A DNA stretch of 64,000 nt from Desulfovibrionaceae bacterium (GTDB lineage: Bacteria; Desulfobacterota; Desulfovibrionia; Desulfovibrionales; Desulfovibrionaceae): NCBI GenBank assembly GCA_031082225.1, contig JAVHLG010000008.1, positions 9,702 through 73,701 of the forward strand, written 5' to 3'. Every line of letters starts with the position of its first letter. Position 1 is the first letter of the stretch. The notes beneath the pieces were generated by a model. The model was not told the origin of the DNA. It made no database searches and worked only from the letters and a program-made list of their open reading frames with translations. The position numbers and the translations under genes are program-made. Positions 10,846 to 21,081 of this stretch are shown piece by piece.

Positions 10846-11484
10846 ATGGTGGAGGGACTTGACAGATCGCATTTCGATGAGGTCATGGGCATATTGACTC
10901 CGGCCTTTGCCGGGCACCCGATGTTTCCGGCCGCGACCCCGTTGTCCACGGTCGCCTCGATGCTCACGGTCTTTCTCGACGTCTTTCTCATTCCCGGCGC
11001 ATCGTCCCTGTTGGGCATCCGGCGGGATGGACGGCTGGCCTGTGTGGCGCTGGCCGTCGATCCCCGGCATGAACCAAAGGGCTTTGGGCTGGCTCGGTTT
11101 TTTTTCCGGATCATGCGCATCATGGGCGCCCGGGACATGATCGGCTTCATCCGGGCGTTTTCCTCGCGTCCCAAATACGCTGCGCCGTATCTGGAGCTGT
11201 TTTTGCTGGGCACGGACCCGGCGTTCCAGAAGCAGGGGCTGGGGCGGGAGATGCTTGGGCATCTCTACCGGCATGCCGCCGTGCAGGGCTACCGGGGGCT
11301 GATCCTGGGGGCGGCCAGGGAGACCGCAGCCTATGGATTCTACGCGCGGGAGGGCTTTACCGTCGACAGCGAAACCGTCTTCCGGGGGATGGTCATCTGC
11401 AACATGCGGCGCGAGAACCAGGACCGGGACGCCTGTGCCCCCCTGTCCGCGACGTCCGCAGCGACTGCCTCCATGGAGGCTTGA
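10846..11484 (+). CDS. GNAT family N-acetyltransferase
   Basis: LGTDPAFQKQGLGREMLGHLYRHA (acetyl-CoA binding Q/RxxGxG/A motif). Confidence 0.82.
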   Translation: MVEGLDRSHFDEVMGILTPAFAGHPMFPAATPLSTVASMLTVFLDVFLIPGASSLLGIRRDGRLACVALAVDPRHEPKGFGLARFFFRIMRIMGARDMIGFIRAFSSRPKYAAPYLELFLLGTDPAFQKQGLGREMLGHLYRHAAVQGYRGLILGAARETAAYGFYAREGFTVDSETVFRGMVICNMRRENQDRDACAPLSATSAATASMEA

Positions 11485-11578
11485 ACTGGTTGGCGAAAAC
11501 GCGTAGACCATGACAGCCTGCTTCCCAGGCTTATTTCGGATGCCGACCGGGTGTGGAATCGTCTACGCTGGGAGCACC

Positions 11579-13843
11579 ATGGGAAGGAAAGAAAAGAGAA
11601 TCATCGTGCCGACTCACGTGATCACGTCCTCACAGGACATCCCTCTCGTCGATGCCGCCGAGATCATGCGGCGCAACAACATTTCATGCCTCCTGGTCAC
11701 CCGCGGCGACATGCCGGTGGGCATCCTGACAGAGCGCGACCTGGCCAGGTTTCTGGAGCGGGTCGGGGGCGAGGTCGAGGGCTATCAGGTCCGCGACGTC
11801 ATGAGCGCGGCCGTGGTGACCATCCTCGAAAGCGAAGACTTGTTTGCGGCCTATTCCCTGATGTGCGGAAAAAACATCCGCCATCTGGTCGTCGTGGACG
11901 AGCAGGGCCGGGCCGTGGGGATCAAGACCTTTTCCGACCTCATGCGCCGCCTGGGCGAGGAATATCTGTCCGAAATCAAGACCGTGGGCGAGGTCATGAC
12001 CCGCAACGTCCTGACCTTGGGGCCGGACCAGACGGTCCGGCAGGCCCTCCAGGTCATGGGCCAGCGCGGCGTGAGTTGCGTGCTGGTTGTTGAAGGGGAT
12101 ATCCCGGTCGGCATCCTTACCGAGCGCGACCTGGCCCGGCTGGTCTCCTTCGACCGTTCGGCCGGGGCCCGGGAGGTCCAGGAGGTCATGAGCGCGCCGG
12201 TGTCTTCCATCGGCCCGGAGACCTACGCCTTTGAGGCCGTGGCCAGGATGGAGAGCCAGGGCGTCAGGCATCAGGCCGTCACCGACGAGGCCGGTCGGCT
12301 TTTGGGACTTATCACCCAGACCGATCTCGTGGCCACGCTGGTCAACCGGTACGCGCAACTGGAGTTCATGGTCCGCAAGCGTACCCGGCAGTTGGTGCGC
12401 AAAAACGAGGAGCTGGAATATTCCAACCAGCAGTTGCGGCACCTGGATGAGATGAAGTCGGCTTTTTTGAGCTCCGTCTCCCACGAACTGCGCACCCCCC
12501 TGACCTCGCTTTTGGGGTTTGCCAAGATCACGGGCCGCATCTTTTCCGAACGCTTCGCCCCCCTGGTCGGCGACAGTCCGACGCTTGTGAAATTCAGCCA
12601 GCGCATCTCCCGCAACCTGGAGGTCATGACCCAGGAAGGGGAGCGCATGACGCGGCTCATCAACGATTTCCTGGATTTGACCAAGATCGAGGCCGGACGG
12701 GTCGAATGGCGCGACAAGCTGATTCCGGTGACGGATTTCGTGCTGCATGCCTGCCATGCCGTGCGCGGGCAGTTCGAGGCCAAGCCCGAGGTGGAGTTGC
12801 GTACCCATGTGGCCGAGGGTCTGCCCCAGGTCTACGTGGATGTGGACCGCATGCTCCAGGTCATGGTCAACCTGCTCTCCAACGCGGCCAAATTCACCGA
12901 CAACGGCGCGGTCACGGTTTCGGCGGTCAATGTCGATGACGCCTTTGTGGAGATACGGGTCGAGGACACCGGAAACGGCATCCCGCCCCAATCCCTGCAA
13001 AAGGTTTTTGACAAGTTCCACCAGCTTGAACAGCGCGGCATTGAAGGCCAGGCCGAGGGAACCGGGCTTGGCCTGGCCATCTGCAAGGAAATCATCCAGC
13101 ACTATGGCGGCCGCATCTGGGTCGAATCCGAGCCCGGCAAGGGCAGCGCCTTCAAGTTCCGGCTGCCTGCCTCAAGGTCGTCGCGCACCGAATATGCGGG
13201 ACTGCTCACCGGGGTGCCCTCGGACGGCGGTGACGAGGCCGACCCCCTTGTGCTGGCCGTGGACGACAGCCCGGGCATCCGCGACTACCTGGAGCAGCTC
13301 TTCCGGGATGACGGGTTCCGCATCGTCACCGTGGGCGACGGCCAGACGGCGCTCAAGGCGGCCGGGGAGATGCTGCCCCGGTGCATCGTCATGGATCTCA
13401 TGATGCCCGGGATCGAAGGCAGCGAGGCCATCCGTCGCCTGCGCGAGAATCCGGCCACCGAAAACATCCCCGTGGTGGTGCTCTCGGCCTATCCCCACCG
13501 CAGTCAGGCCGGAGGCGACGTGGCCCTGCCCAAGCCCGTGGACGAAGAGCAATTGCTGCAGACCGTCCGGGGGCTCATCAGAGGAGGCCGCATCAAGGGG
13601 CGCAAGTGCATCCTCGTTCCCAATCCCAAGGGCCAGGGCAACATGCTTATGATCTCCGCCGGAAAGCTGCGCTACATCCGCCCCGAGGAGTTGCAGGAGA
13701 ATTTTACGCAGCGTTTCAGCGGCACCATGTTCCTGTCCGGCGACGCCACGGACCAACTGATGCTGCGCAAGCTTTCCGAGATCGACGACGTGGTGGTCAT
13801 GATCCTGCCTGAAAACCAGACCGACGAGGGGGCCGCCCCGTAA
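11579..13843 (+). CDS. CBS-domain / histidine kinase / receiver hybrid protein
   Basis: CBS motifs MPVGILTERDLA and IPVGILTERDLA; H-box SFLSSVSHELRTPLTSLLGF-type; N-box NLLSNAAKFTDNG; receiver VMDLMMPGIEG. Confidence 0.9.
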   Translation: MGRKEKRIIVPTHVITSSQDIPLVDAAEIMRRNNISCLLVTRGDMPVGILTERDLARFLERVGGEVEGYQVRDVMSAAVVTILESEDLFAAYSLMCGKNIRHLVVVDEQGRAVGIKTFSDLMRRLGEEYLSEIKTVGEVMTRNVLTLGPDQTVRQALQVMGQRGVSCVLVVEGDIPVGILTERDLARLVSFDRSAGAREVQEVMSAPVSSIGPETYAFEAVARMESQGVRHQAVTDEAGRLLGLITQTDLVATLVNRYAQLEFMVRKRTRQLVRKNEELEYSNQQLRHLDEMKSAFLSSVSHELRTPLTSLLGFAKITGRIFSERFAPLVGDSPTLVKFSQRISRNLEVMTQEGERMTRLINDFLDLTKIEAGRVEWRDKLIPVTDFVLHACHAVRGQFEAKPEVELRTHVAEGLPQVYVDVDRMLQVMVNLLSNAAKFTDNGAVTVSAVNVDDAFVEIRVEDTGNGIPPQSLQKVFDKFHQLEQRGIEGQAEGTGLGLAICKEIIQHYGGRIWVESEPGKGSAFKFRLPASRSSRTEYAGLLTGVPSDGGDEADPLVLAVDDSPGIRDYLEQLFRDDGFRIVTVGDGQTALKAAGEMLPRCIVMDLMMPGIEGSEAIRRLRENPATENIPVVVLSAYPHRSQAGGDVALPKPVDEEQLLQTVRGLIRGGRIKGRKCILVPNPKGQGNMLMISAGKLRYIRPEELQENFTQRFSGTMFLSGDATDQLMLRKLSEIDDVVVMILPENQTDEGAAP

Positions 13844-14004
13844 CCGGCTGATCCCGGGAACGGCCGGTGAGCGACGGTTTGCCTGCGCCTGAGGCAAGGA
13901 CGCCGCCGGGATCCGGCGGGTGCGTCTTCCCCGGACTGCCCGAGCCTTGCAAGACGGGCGGCCTTCGCCGCAGGTGGGCCGACGGGTGCGATATGCAGGG
14001 GCAG

Positions 14005-14044
14005 ACAGGGACGGACACGTGCGGACAGGGGCGGACACGTGCTG
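14005..14044. repeat. 20-bp tandem direct repeat (2 copies) containing CACGTG
   Basis: acagggacggacacgtgcgg / acaggggcggacacgtgctg. Confidence 0.8.
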
Positions 14045-14049
14045 AAGCG

Positions 14050-14949
14050 TCAGTTGAGGATGTACCGCATGGGGTTGACCGCAACGCCGTTGACCCGGAC
14101 CTCGTAATGCAGATGGGGCCCGGTGCTGCGCCCTGAGTCGCCGACAAAGCCGATGACGTCCCCGCGGGAGACGGCCTGTCCCCGGGCCACGGTGAACTCG
14201 CGCAGGTGGCTGTAGCTGGTGGAGATCCCGCCCGGATGCTCGATGGTCACGGAGGGGCCGGTTCCCTGGCCTTCTCCGACAAACGACACGTTTCCCGCCG
14301 CTGTGGCGTACACCGTGGCCCCCAGGGTGGTGCTGATGTCCAGGCCCTTGTGGAGTTCCTTGCGGCCGGTGAAGGGCGAGACGCGTTCGCCGAATTCCGA
14401 GGAGATCCATCCCTGGGTGGGCCAGATGGTCGGCGTGGAACTGAAATAGTCCTTTTTCTCGTTGAGCAGGGCCAGGATCCTGTCTTGTTCGAGCCGTTCT
14501 AAAGTGGCCTGGGTACCCAGGTCGTGCAGGAACTTGTGGAGGTTCCTGGCGAGCATTTCCTGGCGGTAGAGGGGGATGTACTTCTTGGTGAAGTCCTGAT
14601 CCCCTTCCTCGGGCTGCGGGCTGACGTTGCGCGGTTCCTGGTCCAGGTTGATCATGACCCTCAGTTTGGCGTCGAATTCCCGTATGCGCTGCAGGTCGGT
14701 TTCAATGCCTTTGATTTTTTCCGAAAGGCTTAAAAGCTGGGATTTCTGTTCCTGTATGGTCTTTTCCGATGCGGCCAACTCGCGCTCTTTCCGAGTGTAG
14801 TCGGCATAATAGGACATAAGGACGATGTTTGCCGCGACCATGACGGCGATGCCCAGAAGGGTCAGAAAAAAAAGCCAGCCCCGAAGTCGCAGTTTTCGGT
14901 AAACGCCGTGCTGGTCTTTGAAGATGACGATTTGATAATCGCGAAGCAT
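14050..14949 (-). CDS. M23 family metallopeptidase (LytM/murein hydrolase-type, coiled-coil)
   Basis: HKGLDISTTLGATVYATAAGNVSFVG and GPHLHYEVRVNG. Confidence 0.92.
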   Translation of the reverse strand: MLRDYQIVIFKDQHGVYRKLRLRGWLFFLTLLGIAVMVAANIVLMSYYADYTRKERELAASEKTIQEQKSQLLSLSEKIKGIETDLQRIREFDAKLRVMINLDQEPRNVSPQPEEGDQDFTKKYIPLYRQEMLARNLHKFLHDLGTQATLERLEQDRILALLNEKKDYFSSTPTIWPTQGWISSEFGERVSPFTGRKELHKGLDISTTLGATVYATAAGNVSFVGEGQGTGPSVTIEHPGGISTSYSHLREFTVARGQAVSRGDVIGFVGDSGRSTGPHLHYEVRVNGVAVNPMRYILN

Positions 14950-15097
14950 GTCGTGTCGTTTTGCGGCCTGGCTGCCCGTTTAGCAGGGAACGGTCAGCGC
15001 TGCTGGATTTGAAAAGACGCCACCCGGGGAGTCGGGGGGACGGATTGTCCGGAACGCTTCGAGCGACGAGGTCGGGCAGTCCTCAGACCGCAAAACG

Positions 15098-15898
15098 CTA
15101 CCCACGAGCCGCATCCTTGTCAAGTTGCCAACGGCGAAGGGCGTTTACGACGTTGGTCCGGGCCGTTTTGTCCATGCTCGGGCATCCCGCCAGCCAGGTG
15201 GCGACCTCCAGGCGTTTGGACCGCTTGGAATGCGGGCATGGGTTTTCCCAGACGGGCAGGGCCCAATCCCGGCTGGCCCGGATGATCTGTTTCTTGTCCA
15301 CCAAAAGCAGGGGCCGGATGACCGTCAGCCGTCCGGAAAAAAAGGATTCCCGGGCGGACATGCCGTCCACCCGGCCGCCCTGGAACAGGTTCATGAAAAA
15401 GGTGGCGGCCAGGTCGTCGGCGTTGTGCCCGAAGGCCAGGTGGGTCAGCCGGTACTGTCGGCACAGTTCGAAGAGGCGTTTGCGGCGCAACCAGGCGCAA
15501 TAAAAGCATGGGGAGTTTTTGCGGTTTTCCGGGGAGTGGGCGCGCGGACCGTGGTCGGTGACCTCGATGTGGGCGGCGATGCCAAGCGCCGTGCACAGCC
15601 CGGCCAGGGGGGCGTGGTTGGCCGGATCGAATCCCGGGTTGAGGTGCAGGGCCATAAGTTCGGTGGAAAAGGGCACGATGCGTTGCCTGGCCCGCATGAC
15701 CCGCACCAGCACCATGCTGTCCACGCCGCCGGACACCGCCACACCGACCCGGGCCCCGGGGGAGAGCCCTCCGGTATGCATGAGCAGCTTCCCGGCCTTG
15801 GCCACGCAGAATTTCTGGGCGTAGGTCGGATTTTTATCCTGAAGCCGCACCTCGTGCATGGCGGCGCGTTCCGCGGAGAACTGGTCCTTCATGCCCAT
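15098..15898 (-). CDS. TtcA-like tRNA thiolation PP-loop ATPase
   Basis: PP-loop VAVSGGVDSMVL; CFYCAWLRRKRLF; HNADDLAATFFMNLF. Confidence 0.82.
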   Translation of the reverse strand: MGMKDQFSAERAAMHEVRLQDKNPTYAQKFCVAKAGKLLMHTGGLSPGARVGVAVSGGVDSMVLVRVMRARQRIVPFSTELMALHLNPGFDPANHAPLAGLCTALGIAAHIEVTDHGPRAHSPENRKNSPCFYCAWLRRKRLFELCRQYRLTHLAFGHNADDLAATFFMNLFQGGRVDGMSARESFFSGRLTVIRPLLLVDKKQIIRASRDWALPVWENPCPHSKRSKRLEVATWLAGCPSMDKTARTNVVNALRRWQLDKDAARG

Positions 15899-15977
15899 GG
15901 TCCCGGGGAGGAGGGGGAATGCGACGGGGCGAGATCCCGACAGGCGGGGCGCCGCCAGGGGAGCAGGAGCCGCACGG

Positions 15978-16826
15978 CTATTCCTTGCCCAGCAGGATGT
16001 CGCGGATTTCGGAAAAGTGCTCGATGGCGCTCTCCATGACCCGTTCCATGACCTCCGCCGTCAGGCCCAGCCTGGCGAACACCGTCTCGCTCGGGGCGTA
16101 GTGCATGCCGTCGTAGCCAAGCCCGATGCCGGTCATCTTGGCGATGACGTCTCCGGCGTGGACCAGATCCAGGGCCAGGTCGCGCACGGGGGCGGCGTCG
16201 GGATCCAGACGATGCCGCACCACATAGACGATGGGTTCGGGGAGCTTCCAATGCTCGAGGAGCAGGGCCCCGAGTTCGCCATGGTCGATGCCCAGCACCG
16301 CCCGCTCGGCCTTCTCGAAGGGGATTCCCTGGGAATAGGCCAGTTCCATGATCGGTTCCGCATTGACGGCCAGAAACGCCCCGAGGACGACCTTGCCGAT
16401 GTTTACCAAAAGGCCTGCGGTGAAGGTGTGCGGGGGAGGCGTCAGGCCGAGTTCCCCGGCCAACTGCTCCGAGGCCACGGCCAGGGCCGCCGAATGCTCC
16501 AGGAGCTGCCCCGGGGGCAGGCCGTAGCCTTTGATCTCGTATCTGGCGAAGGGGGCCACGCCCGAGGCCAGGACCATCTGGTAGACCCGCTGCATTCCCA
16601 GACGCATGATGGCGTCCTTGACCGTGGTCACGTCGCCGTGGCCTCCGAAAAAGGCGGAATTGGCCATGCGCAGCAGATTGACGGTCAGGCCTGGCTCGTA
16701 TTCGATGAACCTGGCCAGTTGCAGCATGGTGGCGTCCGGATCGTTGATGATCGACATGATCTTCTGCACCGGCATGGGCATCTGGGGCACGGCCAGAGCC
16801 TTGGCGATGATCTCTTGGCGTTTCAT
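15978..16826 (-). CDS. HDOD domain protein
   Basis: LPQMPMPVQKIMSIINDPDATMLQLARFIEYEPGLTVNLLRMANSAFFGG. Confidence 0.9.
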   Translation of the reverse strand: MKRQEIIAKALAVPQMPMPVQKIMSIINDPDATMLQLARFIEYEPGLTVNLLRMANSAFFGGHGDVTTVKDAIMRLGMQRVYQMVLASGVAPFARYEIKGYGLPPGQLLEHSAALAVASEQLAGELGLTPPPHTFTAGLLVNIGKVVLGAFLAVNAEPIMELAYSQGIPFEKAERAVLGIDHGELGALLLEHWKLPEPIVYVVRHRLDPDAAPVRDLALDLVHAGDVIAKMTGIGLGYDGMHYAPSETVFARLGLTAEVMERVMESAIEHFSEIRDILLGKE

Positions 16827-17299
16827 ATTTCCCAGCTTTTCCCGCAGGAGCTGATCAACACGCGCCCGGAATCCATGTACAGACGAACCGTCCTGGGGAT
16901 GGAGCCGCCCACGTCGGAGCCGGACAGGCGAAGATGGTTGTGGTCCAGGAGTTTGTGCAATGCGGCGAGATTCGCCGCACCGGTGTCGAAGGAGTTGGAG
17001 ACGTTCATCATCCGGCCGCAGCCTGCGGCCTTGATGACCATCCGTTCGCGTTTGGCCCCCTTGGCGTACATGGCCTTGATCATGTGCGGCACGCCGGTGT
17101 TGACGTACATGCAGGGATTGAGGCTCTTCCCTTCGCGGGCCTCCCGGGCCATGGGGAGCAGGCAGTGGATGAGGCCTCCCACGCCGGCGCCCGGGTCAAA
17201 GACCACGAGCCCCAGACAGGAACCCAGGGAATGGGTGACCAGGATGTGGTTTGCCCGGGTGGTGACCCGCATGTCCGATATGCCGACGACGATTTCCAT
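16823..17299 (-). CDS. cheD: Chemoreceptor glutamine deamidase CheD
   Basis: LVTHSLGSCLGLVVFDPGAGVGGLIHCLLP; start MEIVVGISDM at 17299; 4-nt overlap with HDOD gene. Confidence 0.88.
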   Translation of the reverse strand: MEIVVGISDMRVTTRANHILVTHSLGSCLGLVVFDPGAGVGGLIHCLLPMAREAREGKSLNPCMYVNTGVPHMIKAMYAKGAKRERMVIKAAGCGRMMNVSNSFDTGAANLAALHKLLDHNHLRLSGSDVGGSIPRTVRLYMDSGRVLISSCGKSWEI

Positions 17300-17502
17300 G
17301 ACTGGTCCGATAAGCGGTCCTTTCGCCTCGTAACGAGCCGGGGCAGGCCCTATAGCCGCAATCCCGGCCGGAGACAAGCGGTGTCCGACCCGTGGCGCAA
17401 CACGCCCTGTGGGGCATGGTCTCCCGCTGTGGCGCGCCAGTAGGCGACGTACGGCAGCGCAGTCAAACAACAGGGAACCATGCGGAATGTCCTTTGCCTG
17501 GG

Positions 17503-17829
17503 TCAGGTTTTTTGCACGAGCAATCTGACGAAAAAAAAGAAACCGGCCACGAACATCAAAAAGAAAATCATGTTGTAGACATGATATCTGTTCTTGCAGC
17601 GCCTGCGCTCCTGCAGAAAATCGTCGATCTCCTCGTCGGTCATGTGGGACTTTTCCCGGAGCGTCATGCGCTCGTATGCGACATAGTCCTCGTCTTCGTA
17701 TTTGATCAGAAACCGATGGCGGTTTATAAAGAACGCATAATAAAAAAGATAAATGATAAGAAAAAGACCGAGCAGATAGTGCAGATCGTCGTAAAGGATC
17801 ATGAGCGGACCGGGCATCTGTCGCGCCAT
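17503..17829 (-). CDS. Small membrane protein, hypothetical
   Basis: Two hydrophobic segments (LLGLFLIIYLFYYAFFI, MIFFLMFVAGFFFFVRLL) around an acidic loop. Confidence 0.6.
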   Translation of the reverse strand: MARQMPGPLMILYDDLHYLLGLFLIIYLFYYAFFINRHRFLIKYEDEDYVAYERMTLREKSHMTDEEIDDFLQERRRCKNRYHVYNMIFFLMFVAGFFFFVRLLVQKT

Positions 17830-17856
17830 GTCCGGCCGGGATGCAGCGTGGTCATC

Positions 17857-18000
17857 TCACGGTGCGCCATGGTCGTTGCGCCTGTTCGGTTTGGATCGAT
17901 CAGCATCTTTTCGTTCTATACGGAAGCGAATCCAAAATAGCAACAGCGCAAAGACTGTAAACACGATCCCGAAGACGAGGGGGGCAAACCAGTTGTCCAT
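17857..18000 (-). CDS. Very small membrane protein, hypothetical
   Basis: MDNWFAPLVFGIVFTVFALLLFWIRFRIERKDADRSK; single TM followed by basic tail. Confidence 0.45.
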   Translation of the reverse strand: MDNWFAPLVFGIVFTVFALLLFWIRFRIERKDADRSKPNRRNDHGAP

Positions 18001-18391
18001 GTCGTTGCTCCATCTCGGACACAAGCGCCCGGACAGGAACGCAGGCCCGTTTCCCCGGGCGGCCATGGGGCAGCCTGCCCGGACCGGGCTTTACGGCGGG
18101 GCCGTATGTGAGGGAAGACGCGATCGAGTGTGCCAAAGGATGGCAGGCGGCGCAACCGGTTCCTCACCTGGTGGCGACGGCCATCCCCGTCACTGGCGGC
18201 CTGACGGCGCAACTGCCCGGCCGCCCCCGGTTTCCCGCCTGGCGGCGACGGACATCGCTGCGGGGAGCGCCATGGTTTCGTGATGGTTTTGTCATCACGG
18301 CGCGGTGGACATGGGGCCGCGAAGGGCTTAAGCGATCCGGTGGGATTCGCCATTTCCGCCAACCGGACCACGATTGGAGCCCAAACACGCC

Positions 18392-18970
18392 ATGTCACTC
18401 GATTTTTTGCAGGAAGTCATCCGCGACTATGGATATCTGGCCCTTTTTATCGGCACCTTCCTTGAGGGGGAGACCATTTTGCTCCTGGCCGGGTTCGCCG
18501 TGCAGACCGGCAAGTTCGGTCTGTCCCTGCACGGCATCATCCTGACCGCCTTTGTGGGTTCCCTGGCCGGCGACCAGGTGGCCTTTTTCATCGGCCGGTA
18601 TTTCGGCAACCGGTTCATCAAGCGCAGCGAGAAATGGCAGGCCAGGGTGGCCCGGGTGCACAAGTTGCTCGAACGGTATCACGAGGTGCTCATCCTGACG
18701 TTCCGGTTTTTTTACGGCCTGCGCAATCTGACCCCCTTCACCCTGGGAACCACGGACATCTCCGCGAAAAAGTTCTTTGTACTCAATGCCATCGGCGCTT
18801 TTGTGTGGGCGGTGGCCTTTGGTTGCATCGGTTACCTTTTTGGAGATCTGCTGGAGAACATGCTCGAAAGCGTGTTGCAGGACATGCATAACGTAGAACT
18901 TATCGTTCTCGGCGTCGTCGCCGTGGTGGCCCTGCTGTTCTGGATCAGGAAAATGTTTCGTAAAAAATGA
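18392..18970 (+). CDS. DedA family membrane protein
   Basis: YLALFIGTFLEGETILLLAGFAVQTG and RFFYGLRNLTPFTLG. Confidence 0.88.
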   Translation: MSLDFLQEVIRDYGYLALFIGTFLEGETILLLAGFAVQTGKFGLSLHGIILTAFVGSLAGDQVAFFIGRYFGNRFIKRSEKWQARVARVHKLLERYHEVLILTFRFFYGLRNLTPFTLGTTDISAKKFFVLNAIGAFVWAVAFGCIGYLFGDLLENMLESVLQDMHNVELIVLGVVAVVALLFWIRKMFRKK

Positions 18971-19150
18971 TCCAATCTTGACTCTTTCCGCCTGCCGGGT
19001 TGATATGAGGCCTAACCCGTCCCGTCATTTTGCGATCCAAACACGGGACTGGTCGGTTATGGCCGTTTTTCAGGTTCGGGAAACCTTGCCTCGTCCAGAC
19101 GGTGGAACCGGGTTTCGCAACGACCCGGGAAAATCCGGAAGCGGTTTGAG

Positions 19151-21013
19151 ATGGATACAAAAGAACCAGGCGCCGACATGCTCCCTCCGGGTGTTTTTTT
19201 TCGCGACTGCCGCAGCCTCATGCGGTCCGCCAAGCGTTCCCTGGGCGGCGTGATCGCGGCCAGGGAACGCGATTTTCTCTCCCTGGGCGACCGTCTGCAC
19301 GATCTGCGCGTCCGTTCCGAGGGGCTGGCCGAAAAGGCCTCCGAATTGGTCGCCACGACGTCGGGCGAGTCCATGGACGAGGTGCTGGGCAAGCTTTCGT
19401 CGGAACTCGGGCAGATGACCGGCGTGTGCGAGATGGGCAACAGCCGGGAGAGTCTGGAAGAATTGCTCGCCGTGCGCGGGATCGTGGCCGACCTGGAGAA
19501 GATTTCCAGCGAATTCGGGCGGATCGTGAAACGGCTGTCCATGCTCGGCATCTCCACGCGCATCGAGAGCGCCCGCCTGGGGGCCAAGGGTCTGGGATTT
19601 AGCACCTTGGCCGACGACGTGGAGAAACTGGCCGCCACCATTGTCGGCTATGCCTTCCAGATCAGCGACCGCAACCGTTCCCTGCGCGGCCTTGTGGATG
19701 AGGCCGAGGTCAAAACCCGCAGCGTGGTGGACAGCCAGGAGAAATGCTCTTCGACGATTTTTGGCGGCCTGCAGGAGAACATCGAGACCCTGTCAAAGCT
19801 GGCCGCCTCCTCCGCCGCACTGTCCGAAACCCTCTCCGGGAAAACAAAGGCCATCTCTGAAAGCGTGTCCAGCGCGGTATTGTCCATGCAGTTCCACGAC
19901 ATTGTCCGACAGCAGGTGGAGCATGTGGAGCAGGCCATGGACGACGTGGAGCAGGTGGTCGGGGCCAGGGACGTCGGACAGGCCGCCCTGCCGGGGGCCC
20001 CGGGGGCCACGGGGGCCACGGGGGCCACGGGGGACGGATACGGGGAGGGGGACCGGGAGATCGTGGCCTTCGTCGGAGACGTGCTGGCGTTGCAGTGTTC
20101 CCAACTGGCCCATGCGCGTGGCCGGTTCGTGGATGCCGTGGAGACCCTGGTCTCCAATCTGCGCGACATCGCCGGGAGCATTCAGGCCATCGGCGGCGAG
20201 ATCCTGTCCGCCGGGGACCAGAACCGCAGCGGGGCGGACCTGGACCGGGTGGAACGGGACGTGGCGTTGGTCAAGGAGGCGTTGCGCGGTTTCGCGGCCA
20301 AGGGCGAGGAGTTGTCGGAGATCATGTCCTCCGTGGCCGGAACGATTTCCGAAATGAGCGGCTATGTGGGCAAGATCGAGGACGTGGGCTCGGAGATCGA
20401 GCTCATCGCCATCAACGCCAGCATCAAGGCCGCCCACACCGGCGAGGAGGGGGCCGCCCTCGGGGTGCTGGCCTCGGCCATCCAGGGGTTGTCCGTGGAG
20501 GCCAGGCAGCAGACCGACGAGGTGTCGCGCATCCTGCGGGAGGTGGCCAAATCCTCGAACATCCTGCAGGACAACGCCAGCATCTCCTACGACGTCTCCC
20601 AGGTGGACGACGTGTCGGCGCACCTGGACGGGCTTTTGGGACAGATCGGGGACATGAACCGGCGCCGGTCGGCCATGTTCGCCGGAATCGGCGCAACCAG
20701 CGCCGAGTTGGGCCAAGCCTTGCAAGGGGTGGCCGCCGGGGTGCATTTCCACGAGGAGGTGGGGGAACGCCTGGATGCGGTCAAACGGGATCTGGACGCC
20801 TTTGGCGGCCTGTGCAAGCGGATCGTGCCCGTGGAGGGCGATACGCGTCGCCCCGAGCGGCTGCGCGAGCTTTTTGGCCGATATACCATGGAGGCCGAGC
20901 GGGACGTGCACGAAGCGGTCTTTGGCCTCGCCGCCGGGGTGGAAAAGGCCGGGAAGCCTTCCCCGGCCGCAGCCGACGGCGACGGCCTGGGCGACAATGT
21001 GGAACTTTTCTAG
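19151..21013 (+). CDS. Soluble MCP-like chemotaxis protein (two degenerate MCP-type hairpins, no TM)
   Basis: IELIAINASIKAAHTGEEGAALGVLASAIQGLSVEARQQTDEVSRIL and a second region LGISTRIESARLGAKGLGFSTLADDVEKLA; heads the che operon. Confidence 0.75.
   Translation: MDTKEPGADMLPPGVFFRDCRSLMRSAKRSLGGVIAARERDFLSLGDRLHDLRVRSEGLAEKASELVATTSGESMDEVLGKLSSELGQMTGVCEMGNSRESLEELLAVRGIVADLEKISSEFGRIVKRLSMLGISTRIESARLGAKGLGFSTLADDVEKLAATIVGYAFQISDRNRSLRGLVDEAEVKTRSVVDSQEKCSSTIFGGLQENIETLSKLAASSAALSETLSGKTKAISESVSSAVLSMQFHDIVRQQVEHVEQAMDDVEQVVGARDVGQAALPGAPGATGATGATGDGYGEGDREIVAFVGDVLALQCSQLAHARGRFVDAVETLVSNLRDIAGSIQAIGGEILSAGDQNRSGADLDRVERDVALVKEALRGFAAKGEELSEIMSSVAGTISEMSGYVGKIEDVGSEIELIAINASIKAAHTGEEGAALGVLASAIQGLSVEARQQTDEVSRILREVAKSSNILQDNASISYDVSQVDDVSAHLDGLLGQIGDMNRRRSAMFAGIGATSAELGQALQGVAAGVHFHEEVGERLDAVKRDLDAFGGLCKRIVPVEGDTRRPERLRELFGRYTMEAERDVHEAVFGLAAGVEKAGKPSPAAADGDGLGDNVELF
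19993..20035 (+). repeat. In-frame 9-bp tandem repeat (gggggccac) encoding G-A-T repeats
   Basis: PGAPGATGATGATGDG in the MCP-like protein. Confidence 0.8.
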
Positions 21014-21081
21014 CCTGCGCCGACACGACCCGTGTTGCCGTTTTCCGGGAGCTGGAATACAAGGGTACGTTCGTTGTCACG

